This document shows positions 53,319 through 63,100 of a stretch of 64,000 bases of DNA, piece by piece. The position numbers and the translations under genes were made by a program. The stretch is taken from assembly GCF_013213835.1 (NCBI RefSeq), contig NZ_JABSSU010000006.1:1-64000 (forward strand), given 5' to 3'. Source of the stretch: Winogradskyella sp. GTDB lineage: Bacteria > Bacteroidota > Bacteroidia > Flavobacteriales > Flavobacteriaceae. The notes beneath the pieces are model-generated. The model did no database searches and was not told the DNA's origin. It saw only the letters and a program-made list of their open reading frames with translations. Within the stretch, counting starts at the first letter, position 1. Every line of letters begins with the position of its first letter.

Positions 53319-54890
53319 TTAATCTGATTTATTTGCTTTTACACCTCCAAGAAACTTGCATATTTTTAAATCTTGCATCCCGCTAAAAGCTACAGGTGTT
53401 TTTTGGTATCTAAATGTCTGATCAAAGTTCTTAGTTAGATTGTGGTCATCAACATTCATTTCAATATCATTCATATTAAACTGGCAAGGATGTTCGTAAC
53501 CGGCAGCATGTGTAATTTCCATCACTTCTTTTTTGAATGTTTTAAAATACTGGGCTAGCCGCTCAGATTTCAGCGGCACATTAATACCATTTTGTAACCA
53601 TTTGCTTTGTGTTGCAACACCAGCAGGACAGCGATTGGTATGACAAATTTGAGCTTGTATACAACCAATACTCATCATAGCTTCTCTCGCTACATTTATA
53701 CAATCAACTCCCATGGCAAAAGCCATTGCGGCTTTAGCAGGGAAACCAAGTTTTCCACTTCCAATAAAAACAACACGCTCTGTTAGATCGTGCTTTTGAA
53801 AAAGTTTGTAAACATCACTAAAACCATAAATCCAGGGTAATGACACATGGTCGGCAAAGCTTGGTGGTGCAGCACCTGTTCCACCTTCACCGCCATCAAT
53901 TGCTATAAAATCTGGTCCGCGATTTTCTTTTGCCATAATCTGGGCTAATTCTTCCCATTGGTCAAGTTTACCAATAGCTGCTTTTATACCCACAGGTAAA
54001 CCAGTTTCTTTAGCGATATCTTCAATAAAATCAACCAATTCTGGTACGCTAGAAAACGCTTTGTGGTTTGGTGGCGACAAAACGGTTTTGCCCACTACAA
54101 CACCTCTTATTTCTGCAATCTCTTTGGTGATCTTTTTTCCTGGTAACACTCCGCCTTTTCCTGGTTTAGCACCTTGAGAGAGTTTAACTTCTATAGCTCT
54201 AATAAACGGATTGTCCTCAACCAGTTTTTTCATTTTTTCCATTGAAAAACCGCCATCTTTTGCTCTCACACCAAAATAACCAGTTCCAAAATGAAATACA
54301 ACATCGCCACCATTGCTGTGGTAAGGCGATAATCCACCTTCGCCAGTATTGTGGTACGCATCGGCAATTTTCACACCTTTATTTAAGGATTCTATGGCTT
54401 TTGCGGAAAGCGAACCAAAGCTCATCGCAGAAACATTAATAATAGAAGCTGGTCTGTATGGTCGTTTCCGTTTATTAAAGGCACCCATAACTTTTGCACA
54501 TGGCACAAAGCTTTTGTCTTTTGCACTAGGATTATTGTCTTCAACCTTATAAGGCATCATGGCGTTGTTTATAAAAATATGCTGATGTGCATAGATATCT
54601 CTATCGGTTCCAAATCCTTCATAATTATTTTCTTTTTTTGCCGAAGCATAAATCCAGCCACGTTCTATGCGATTAAAAGGTAGTTCTTCTCTGTTATTAG
54701 CTACAAAATATTGACGCATTTCAGGTCCAATACTTTCTAATAAATACCTTAAATGACCAACAACAGGAAAGTTGTGACTTATGGTGTGTCTTCGTTGAAA
54801 AAATATATCTCTAATGGCTACTATGATAATACCGATAATGATCCATTGCCACCATTGTATATTGCTTAAGAACTCTAAGATTGAATCCAT
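53319..54890 (-). CDS. FMN-binding glutamate synthase family protein
   Basis: A 523-aa protein with one N-terminal membrane helix (about 12-27) and a complete GltB-type FMN barrel. Motifs include VSAMSFGSLS (about 154-163), IDGGEGGTGAAP (about 337-348) and the iron-sulfur cysteines in CIQAQICHTNRC. It lacks the glutaminase and GltD parts of real glutamate synthase, so it is an orphan domain enzyme. The substrate and redox partner are unknown. Confidence 0.9.
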   Translation of the reverse strand: MDSILEFLSNIQWWQWIIIGIIIVAIRDIFFQRRHTISHNFPVVGHLRYLLESIGPEMRQYFVANNREELPFNRIERGWIYASAKKENNYEGFGTDRDIYAHQHIFINNAMMPYKVEDNNPSAKDKSFVPCAKVMGAFNKRKRPYRPASIINVSAMSFGSLSAKAIESLNKGVKIADAYHNTGEGGLSPYHSNGGDVVFHFGTGYFGVRAKDGGFSMEKMKKLVEDNPFIRAIEVKLSQGAKPGKGGVLPGKKITKEIAEIRGVVVGKTVLSPPNHKAFSSVPELVDFIEDIAKETGLPVGIKAAIGKLDQWEELAQIMAKENRGPDFIAIDGGEGGTGAAPPSFADHVSLPWIYGFSDVYKLFQKHDLTERVVFIGSGKLGFPAKAAMAFAMGVDCINVAREAMMSIGCIQAQICHTNRCPAGVATQSKWLQNGINVPLKSERLAQYFKTFKKEVMEITHAAGYEHPCQFNMNDIEMNVDDHNLTKNFDQTFRYQKTPVAFSGMQDLKICKFLGGVKANKSD

Positions 54891-55029
54891 AAATTAGTGT
54901 CAAATTTTCTCACTAATATATTTAAAATTATATAAATATTACTCTTAATAGTTTGTTCATAATTATTGGGCATTAGACATTGTAAAACCTACAACTATAC
55001 GTATTTTCACAGTTCGAAAAAATTACACT

Positions 55030-57366
55030 TTGGAAAAGTATCTTAGTCAACTTAACGACGCACAATTAGCACCGACAATACAGAAAGAAGGACCAATGAT
55101 TGTCATTGCTGGTGCAGGTTCTGGTAAAACAAGAGTATTAACTTATCGCATCGCTTATTTAATGAGTCAAGGTGTGGATGCTTTTAATATTTTGGCGTTA
55201 ACCTTTACCAATAAAGCTGCTCGTGAGATGAAAGAAAGAATAGCGAGCATTGTTGGTGATAGCGAGGCTAAAAACCTATGGATGGGAACATTTCACTCGG
55301 TTTTTGCGAAGATTCTTCGTTTTGAAGGTCATCACCTTGGTTTTCCTCGCAATTTTACGATTTACGATACTCAAGACGCACAGAAATTGATAGGCTCTAT
55401 TATCAAAGAAATGGGCTTGGATAAGGACATCTACAAAACGAAGCAGGTTTATGGTAGAATATCATCTTACAAAAACAGCTTAATAACAGTAAAGGCATAT
55501 TTTAAGAATCCTGAATTGATGGAAGCCGATGCTATGGCACGTCGACCAAAAATGGGAGATATCTACAGAGAATATGTAGATCGCTGTTTTAAAGCTGGTG
55601 CAATGGATTTTGATGATCTTTTGTTGCGAACAAATGAATTACTGACGAGATTTCCAAGTGTTTTAGCACAATATCAAGATAGGTTTAGATACATCTTAGT
55701 AGATGAGTATCAAGATACCAATCATTCGCAATACCTTATTGTTAGAGCTTTAGCAGATAGGTTTCAGAATATTTGTGTAGTTGGAGATGATGCGCAAAGT
55801 ATTTATGCATTTCGTGGCGCTAATATTAATAATATCCTGAACTTTCAACGCGATTATGATGATGTAAAAATGTATCGTTTAGAACAGAATTACCGGTCTA
55901 CTAAAATGATTGTTGGTGCTGCTAATTCTGTGATTGAGCATAATAAAACGAAACTAGATAAAGTGGTATGGACAGCCAATGATGAGGGTGAAAAGGTCAT
56001 TGTGCATCGCTCCATGACAGATGCAGATGAAGGTCGTTATGTAGCAAGTACCGTTTGGGAAACCAAAATGAATCAGCAATTACAGAATAGTGATTTTGCT
56101 GTGTTGTATAGAACTAATGCGCAGTCTCGAGCTATTGAAGATGCATTGCGTAAACGAGATATTCCTTATCGTATTTATGGTGGTTTGTCATTCTATCAAC
56201 GTAAGGAAATTAAAGACGTAACTGCTTACTTAAGACTAATTCTCAACTCTTCTGATGAAGAGGCTTTAAAACGTGTGATAAATTATCCAGCAAGGGGTAT
56301 TGGTCAAACTACAGTAGATCGCTTGGTCGTTGCTGCTAATGCTTTAGGTAAGAGTATCTATGATGTGATGTTGAATATTGATAATGAAACTATCAATATT
56401 AATAACGGTACTAAAAATAAGTTGAGAGACTTTGTAACTCTGATTGAAAGTTATAAAGTGATGAACCAGAATGCCAATGCTTTTGAATTAGCTGAACATG
56501 TTGCCAAAACTAGTGGTTTAATTAGAGAGCTTGGTAAAGATGGTACACCAGAAGGTGTGACAAAAATGGATAATGTACAAGAACTTCTTAATGGTATTAG
56601 AGATTTTGTTGAAGGGCAAATAGAAGTGGCGGATAGCACAGGGTCATTAGCTGAATTTTTAGAAGATATTGCTTTAGCCACAGATTTAGATGGTGATAAA
56701 GGTGATCCTAATCATGTAGCCTTAATGACCATTCACTTAGCAAAAGGTTTAGAATTTCCTCATGTCTTTATTGTTGGTATGGAAGAAGACTTGTTCCCTA
56801 GTGCTATGAGTATGAATACAAGAAGTGAACTTGAAGAAGAACGACGTTTATTCTATGTAGCACTAACAAGAGCAGAGAAACAAGCCTATTTAACATATAC
56901 AGTGTCTAGGTATCGTTGGGGAAAATTGATTGATGCAGAACCAAGTCGTTTTATTGAAGAGATTGATGAAGAGTTTGTAAATATTACAACACCATTAAAG
57001 GAGCAACGATTTAATCCAATGTTAGATCCTTCAATATTTGAAGATATTGAGCCAAACAAGGTTAGATTCGCAAAACCAAAGTCACCAAAATTTCAAAAGA
57101 AAGAACCAAGAAAAAAAACCGAAAGTTTTAAAATTAGTACACCTAAAAAGTTGAAAAAGGTAACTAAATCTGATAGTAATGGGGCTTCAAACTTGTTTGA
57201 TACGAATCTTACTGTCGGCAATATTGTAAATCATCAGCGCTTCGGTAGGGGTGAAGTGCTTAAGATTGAAGGTGCTGGTGGTGACTTAAAGGCCGAGATT
57301 AAGTTCGAAAATGGTGATACCAAGAAATTGTTATTAAGATTTGCAAAACTTCAGATTATAAGTTAG
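55030..57366 (+). CDS. uvrD: ATP-dependent DNA helicase UvrD/PcrA
   Basis: A 778-aa SF1A helicase for repair and plasmid-type replication. Walker A GAGSGKT (28-34), VDEYQDTN Walker B, GDDAQSIYAFRGA motif III, EQNYRST motif IV and VALTRAEK motif VI are all intact. The C-terminal tail (about 690-778) is basic and ends in a Tudor-like domain (GNIVNHQRFGRGEVLKIEG). The start is TTG at 55030: it gives the family's standard N-terminus, whereas the first ATG comes at about residue 23 inside the helicase core. The stop is only 1 bp from the converging gene. Confidence 0.97.
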   Translation: MEKYLSQLNDAQLAPTIQKEGPMIVIAGAGSGKTRVLTYRIAYLMSQGVDAFNILALTFTNKAAREMKERIASIVGDSEAKNLWMGTFHSVFAKILRFEGHHLGFPRNFTIYDTQDAQKLIGSIIKEMGLDKDIYKTKQVYGRISSYKNSLITVKAYFKNPELMEADAMARRPKMGDIYREYVDRCFKAGAMDFDDLLLRTNELLTRFPSVLAQYQDRFRYILVDEYQDTNHSQYLIVRALADRFQNICVVGDDAQSIYAFRGANINNILNFQRDYDDVKMYRLEQNYRSTKMIVGAANSVIEHNKTKLDKVVWTANDEGEKVIVHRSMTDADEGRYVASTVWETKMNQQLQNSDFAVLYRTNAQSRAIEDALRKRDIPYRIYGGLSFYQRKEIKDVTAYLRLILNSSDEEALKRVINYPARGIGQTTVDRLVVAANALGKSIYDVMLNIDNETININNGTKNKLRDFVTLIESYKVMNQNANAFELAEHVAKTSGLIRELGKDGTPEGVTKMDNVQELLNGIRDFVEGQIEVADSTGSLAEFLEDIALATDLDGDKGDPNHVALMTIHLAKGLEFPHVFIVGMEEDLFPSAMSMNTRSELEEERRLFYVALTRAEKQAYLTYTVSRYRWGKLIDAEPSRFIEEIDEEFVNITTPLKEQRFNPMLDPSIFEDIEPNKVRFAKPKSPKFQKKEPRKKTESFKISTPKKLKKVTKSDSNGASNLFDTNLTVGNIVNHQRFGRGEVLKIEGAGGDLKAEIKFENGDTKKLLLRFAKLQIIS

Positions 57367-57367
57367 A

Positions 57368-58315
57368 CTATTTCACCATGCAAACTGAATTAATATTGCC
57401 TTCATAATCATATTCTTTTACTGAATTTTCTGGGTCTGTAATCCATTTGCCATCTACTATAAATTTATATTGATGCTTTCCGCCAGATAGCTTTTTGTTG
57501 TAAATCCAACAGTTATTAATTTTAGTCATTTGGAGTTCGTTTTCTGACCAATTGTTAAAACTACCGCTAAGAATTACAACTTCTGCCTCTGGAAAATCAC
57601 ATAATTTAAATTCAACGTTTTTTTGCACATCGATTATTGAGTTATAACCACCAAATTCATTTTCAACTTTTGATGGGTTTTGAGGATCTTCAATCCAAAT
57701 ATCATTATCAATGACAAACTTGTATTGATAAATGTCTGGTTTTAATTGTAGAGTCACTTCCCAACCTTCATCAGTTGATTCCATAATAAAACCTGTTTCA
57801 TCCCAACGATTAAAGGTTCCACTGAGTACTACTTTCTTGGCGGTTTTATAACCCTTAAGTCTAAAAGTTACATTACCATGATCTGTAGCAAAGGCGCTAT
57901 AGAGCTTAAGGTTGTATACCATAAGTCTATGACCCTTATAGTCAACCGCATCGACTATATTTTCAAATTCTTCTGATGGTTCTGCCCAATATTTGCTATT
58001 TACAATGAACTTGAACTCCCAATCAAAATCTGACGTAAATACAGACAGCTCTTTCTTTAATGTGAATATGGAGTCGTTAGACTTTGTCATTTTCCATTGA
58101 TTTTTAGCCCAATCATTAAATTCACCTGAGACAAACACGTCATTAACCGCATCAACATCAGCTTTAATATTGGGGTAGTCGTTTATGTTAAAAATAAAGT
58201 AAACATCTTCACCTTTAATTTCATAACCTTTTTTGTTATTGTTTTGTCCTAATAGATTGAAGGTCACAAACAGGAGAAATAGATTTGATAATATTTTTAA
58301 AACGTAACTATTCAA
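57368..58315 (-). CDS. Exported protein with three glycogen-binding (CBM48/AMPK-like) modules
   Basis: A 315-aa protein with a signal peptide (about 1-23). Three modules follow: about 33-125 (VFVSGEFNDWAKNQWKMT), 145-230 (VVLSGTFNRWDETGF) and 235-315 (VVILSGSFNNWSENELQMT). Each has the GxFNxW core and a YKFIVD-type strand. There is no catalytic domain. Probably a glucan-binding surface or periplasmic protein. It starts 4 bp inside the end of the retropepsin gene (ATGA overlap), so the two are made together. Confidence 0.85.
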   Translation of the reverse strand: MNSYVLKILSNLFLLFVTFNLLGQNNNKKGYEIKGEDVYFIFNINDYPNIKADVDAVNDVFVSGEFNDWAKNQWKMTKSNDSIFTLKKELSVFTSDFDWEFKFIVNSKYWAEPSEEFENIVDAVDYKGHRLMVYNLKLYSAFATDHGNVTFRLKGYKTAKKVVLSGTFNRWDETGFIMESTDEGWEVTLQLKPDIYQYKFVIDNDIWIEDPQNPSKVENEFGGYNSIIDVQKNVEFKLCDFPEAEVVILSGSFNNWSENELQMTKINNCWIYNKKLSGGKHQYKFIVDGKWITDPENSVKEYDYEGNINSVCMVK

Positions 58316-59289
58316 TTTTTGAAAATTGGATTTTGAATAAAATAAAGTTTCTTTTTTCTATAATTAATTATTGTTCTCTTTTGTTTAAAGAACTCAAACC
58401 CTAAAATACCATCTAGTTTTGTACCGAAGGCATTATTCATTTTTTTTAGGTTAGTGAGAACGGTTTTCATTGGGCCAAAGTAAATAGAATCATTAAGTTT
58501 TACTTTATATAGCTTACCAACCAGGACTTTCTTCTTTTTACCACTTGCTCCTGTTAAACTTAATTGATTGGTTGGGTAAAAATAATCTAAAACATCTAGA
58601 CTAAGTTTTTTATTTAATTGATTGTATTCTGCTGCAGTATCTAACCCAAATGTTACTTTTTTGTTACCAATTAGAGCATCTAAGATTATTGTATGTTTTT
58701 TAAGTTTGAAATTAATACTATCTGAAATTGTCTCTGCATATACCTTTTCTGATAGTTTGTTACCATTTTTATCAACTTTTGAAATTGTCAATTGATTAAG
58801 GTGCATATCTATAAATAATTCAAAATCTTTTAAAACACTATGCCCTATAATACCTAGTACTTTAATTTTTTTTGTTTTTTCTATATGCGAAAGATCTATA
58901 ACATCTGCACTTAATTTTTTTAAATTGATATCTTTAATACTCAGTATTCTTAAGTGTTTCTCTTTTACATCTTCAATTTCATTATGTATTCCGCTTGTCT
59001 GTTTGCCTTCATCTTTTTGTTTTCGCGCGTACCTAAAATGTTTACTATTTAAGATTAGAGATGCAGAACCCGTATCTATTATAAAGTTTCCCTTTTTATT
59101 TAATAGATTAACCTCTACGATAATAAGTTGATCAATAACCTTAAAAGGAATTCTGGTAGTAGTTTTATTAATCATTTCAGCTTTTATGAAATGAATCGTT
59201 GGAATGTCTTTTATAACATCCTTAGCAAATAACTGATTTGAAATTAGTATAAGATTCAGTGCGAGGATTATTTTGATTGATTGATTCAT
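58312..59289 (-). CDS. Retropepsin-like aspartic protease, exported
   Basis: A 325-aa protein with a signal peptide (about 1-22). The first lobe has FIIDTGSASLIL (Asp72), the second FGLDTAAEYN (Asp217, with Ala replacing Gly of DTG). GIIGHSVLKDF and GILGFEFFKQKRTIINY mark the ends of the two lobes. It is translated together with the triple glucan-binding-module gene, whose partner role is unknown. Confidence 0.85.
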   Translation of the reverse strand: MNQSIKIILALNLILISNQLFAKDVIKDIPTIHFIKAEMINKTTTRIPFKVIDQLIIVEVNLLNKKGNFIIDTGSASLILNSKHFRYARKQKDEGKQTSGIHNEIEDVKEKHLRILSIKDINLKKLSADVIDLSHIEKTKKIKVLGIIGHSVLKDFELFIDMHLNQLTISKVDKNGNKLSEKVYAETISDSINFKLKKHTIILDALIGNKKVTFGLDTAAEYNQLNKKLSLDVLDYFYPTNQLSLTGASGKKKKVLVGKLYKVKLNDSIYFGPMKTVLTNLKKMNNAFGTKLDGILGFEFFKQKRTIINYRKKKLYFIQNPIFKN

Positions 59290-59373
59290 ATTATATAGAC
59301 ATCCAAATCATGTTTATTGTTACACACAATTAAAAAATTATACTTATTTAACATTTATATGTATCTTTAATTT

Positions 59374-59994
59374 ATGGCAGAATTTATCAAGATATATCCT
59401 GACAATCCTAATCCCAAGGCCATTCAAAAGGTTGTAGATGTTTTAAAGCGTGGTGGATTAGTAATTTACCCAACAGATACAGTATATGGTCTTGGTTGTG
59501 ACATCACTAATATTAAAGCACTAGAACGTATAGCTAGAATTAAAGGTGTAAAACTTGAAAAGTCTAATTTCTCATTCATTTGTAAAGACTTAAGTAATCT
59601 AAGTGATTATGTTAAACAAATAGATACTTCTACTTTTAAAATCCTAAAGCGAGCCTTGCCTGGTGCATACACTTTTATATTACCAGGATCTAAAAACTTA
59701 CCTAATCCATTTAAGAAAAGAAAAACGGTTGGTATTAGAGTACCTAATAACTCTATTATATTGTCTTTAGTTGAGGTTTTAGGCAACCCAATTGTTTCTA
59801 CTTCAATAAGAGATGACGATGATATTTTAGAGTATACTACAGACCCAGAATTGATTCTAGAAAAATGGGAAAATTTGGTTGATATTGTCATTGATGGTGG
59901 TTATGGTGGGAATGAGGCCTCTACCATTATAGATTTATCTGAAAACGAGCCAATTATTGTCAGAGAAGGTAAAGGTGATGTAAGTATTTTATAG
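59374..59994 (+). CDS. tsaC: L-threonylcarbamoyladenylate synthase (Sua5/YciO/TsaC)
   Basis: A 206-aa enzyme that makes threonylcarbamoyl-AMP for tRNA t6A37. It has GGLVIYPTDTVYGLGCD (27-43) with the ATP- and bicarbonate-binding residues, then KSNFSFICKDLSNLS, PGAYTFILPG, VGIRVPN and STSIRDDDD. Short form without the Sua5 C-terminal domain. YciO-type paralogues look alike, so the t6A role is likely but not certain. It has a terminator downstream. Confidence 0.88.
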   Translation: MAEFIKIYPDNPNPKAIQKVVDVLKRGGLVIYPTDTVYGLGCDITNIKALERIARIKGVKLEKSNFSFICKDLSNLSDYVKQIDTSTFKILKRALPGAYTFILPGSKNLPNPFKKRKTVGIRVPNNSIILSLVEVLGNPIVSTSIRDDDDILEYTTDPELILEKWENLVDIVIDGGYGGNEASTIIDLSENEPIIVREGKGDVSIL

Positions 59995-60030
59995 CATTTT
60001 TAGAATTTCTAATTAATTTATGTTAAAAAA

Positions 60031-60064
60031 AAGTGTATTTCATCGAAAAAAATACGCTTTTTAT
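60031..60064 (+). terminator. Terminator of tsaC
   Basis: A 10-bp stem (60031-60040 with 60050-60059, one G-T pair, core GTGTATTT/AAATACGC) and a T-run, 37 bp after the tsaC stop. Confidence 0.75.
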
Positions 60065-60153
60065 CCTATGTTAATTATTTTAGCAACGTGATATCAGTTA
60101 TCCCTAAAATTGATTGATTTCACACCCCAAATTAACCGCTTATAATAGTAACC

Positions 60154-63100
60154 ATGGACAACCCTAAATGCTGCCCTACACAGCGTACATTGTTGTGTTG
60201 TATTTCAAATTCTAAAGGAATAGCATTAATTCTCTTTTCCTTTTTATTTTCTATTGTATCACATGCTCAACTACCTATAACAGACGATTTTGAATCCGGT
60301 TGGGGCAATTGGATTGATGGTGGTAATGATTCTAGAAGACCCAATTCAACCTTATTAAATGGTAATCGTCATTTAATGCTAAGGGATGATTCAAATTCTT
60401 CAATAGCTACAACGGTATCATTAGATTTGACTTCCTACAGTGATGTAACAGTTGCATTCATATATCGCACACAAAGTTTTGATAATGGTGAACGTTATGA
60501 ATTACAGTACTCAGATGATGATGGTACGTCTTACGCAACAATTGCGCAGTTTCGAAGAGGTACTGAATTTGCTTCTAATAATACTCAATATTCAACTTCA
60601 ATAACGATTGATACAGAATCATATTCATTTTCAGCAAATGCTAGATTTAGGCTGAGATCATTTGGTGAAGAAGATTCAGAAAGAGTTAGAATAGATGACA
60701 TTACAATTTCAGGAACAAGTTCCTCAGGATATTGTGATACAGTTAGTTTTTATTGGGATGTGGAGCCTATAACTAATGTGAGTTTTAATACAATTAATAA
60801 TACGTCTTCTAATAATGTAGGTGGACAAAACATAGAGGATTTTACAACTTCTGTATCGCCTACTACGGTTTATCAGTCTTCAACATATAGTATTAGTCTA
60901 CAGGGAAATACTGTAGGTCCATATTTTAACTACTTTACGGTTTTTGTAGATTGGAATCAGAATAGTGTACTTGATGATTCAGGTGAAATCTATTATTTAG
61001 GTTCTATCTTTGATTCAGATGGAATTGATGGTCAAATAGCGACATCTACAATTGCAATTCCAGCAGACGCATTACTTGGTGATACAAGAATGAGAATTAT
61101 AAAAAACTATAACTCTTGGGCAACAAACCCTTGTGGATTTTATGGTTACGGACAAGCTGAGGACTACACAATCACAGTTAGTGGTCCGATAGAATGTACA
61201 ACACCAATTAATGCTCCAACTAATTTAATAACATCAGCAGATAGTAACACTATCAACGGATCTTTTAATGCAGAGGCAACTGCAGATAGCTATTTAGTAA
61301 TTTATAGTACTAACAGTACATTGCCTGGGAACCCAACCGACAACCAAGCTTATAATATCGGTGATGAGATTGAGCCTAACTATATTGTGGCTGATAACGA
61401 TACAGATACTAATTTCACAATTTCAGGTTTATTACCTACAACTCAATACTACATTTACGTTTATGCAATGAATAGCAATTGTGTTAATGGACCTCTCTAC
61501 TATACTTCACCTTTAACAGGTGATGAAACAACAGATACCATATCTTATTGTATTCCTCAATCACTTGCAGATGAAAGTGATTTATATATTGATAATATTG
61601 AATTTATAGGAACACTTAATGATGTTCAAAATTTAAATACAGGATATTCTTCTACTTCAGGATCTGTAGGTTACCAAGATTGGACATCACTACCTAATAG
61701 TGTTCAAGCGCAAGGCTATGGAATTAATGTTTCTTGGGAATCAGGTGTAGATAGGGGGAGATTTAAGGCATGGGTTGATTGGAATCAAGATGGAGTATTT
61801 GATGATTCTTCTGAGTTAGTTTATGACACAGACGGTATTGGACTATCTAGTTCTACATTTGGTATCCAAGTGCCAAACACTCAAGCACCAGGCGATTATC
61901 GTCTAAGGTTAAAATTTTATCATTATAATTCTAATTACTATAATGCCGATTCGCAACCGTGTGATGATTTTACTGGTTGGGGAGATGATAGATATGGTGA
62001 AACTGAAGATTATGAATTTACGGTAATATCAGCTTGTGATGCTTTAGTTACATCAGTAACAGAAGGCGAACATTGCAATGAAACCGATGGTGATGTTCAA
62101 GTAGATATCAGTGTTACAGGAAATACAGGTGTAACAGAGTTTAGATGGTATGATGATAAATTAGGTGGTAATCTTGTTGCAACAACAGTTGCTGATGCAT
62201 CTTTTTCAAGTACTTATTCGCCTAATCTAACAGAATCAACATTTTTTTATGTGACTGCTTTTAACGGATCATGTGAATCTTTATACAGAACTAGAGTAGG
62301 TGCAACAGTAAATCAGTCTTCAGAACTTACATTTTCACCTTCATCTGTCGAAGCTTGTGGTGATAACGATACAATTGAGGTTAATGTAACTGGATTTGAT
62401 GAAACAGTCTATCTTATTGAAGAAAACTTTGAAGCTGGTTTAGGCAGTTTTAGTCTTAATAATATTGTGTCTAATGGCGCCACTGAAAACGAAGCAACAG
62501 AATGGCAATTAGAAAGCAGTACTTATATACCTTCCTTACAAGTATGGTATCCGGCAGTATCTTCAGGAATCACAGGTGATCAATTTGTAATGGCAACCTC
62601 AGATTATGGAAGTTCTAATCCTGTTGAAACAGCAATAGAATCAAGTTCGGTTAGTACGGTTGATATGTCAAATCTAACCTTAAACTACGAGATCTATTTT
62701 TCAAGATATTTTGCTTCTATAGATGAATTTGTTCATATAGATGTTACTACAGATGGTGGTGCTTCTTGGACTACGGTATTTACACATAGTGATGATGCTG
62801 GTTATGGAACTGCCTTTGAAGCTCAGACACTAGACTTATCATCATATGTTGGTGAATCTAATTTCAAGGTGCGATTTAGATATGACGCAAGTGATTGGTG
62901 CGATGGAGTGGCCATTGACAACATTGAGTTATTTGGTGAAAGATCGGTAAATTCTTCATTTGTATGGGATGACGGTGGAAATAATTTTGTTGAATTTTAT
63001 GTAGATGCAGACGCAACTATTCCATATGTATATCCTGATTTTACAGATACAGTTTATATTAAACTTACGGAAGACGGTTACGAACAAACCGTTATCAATG

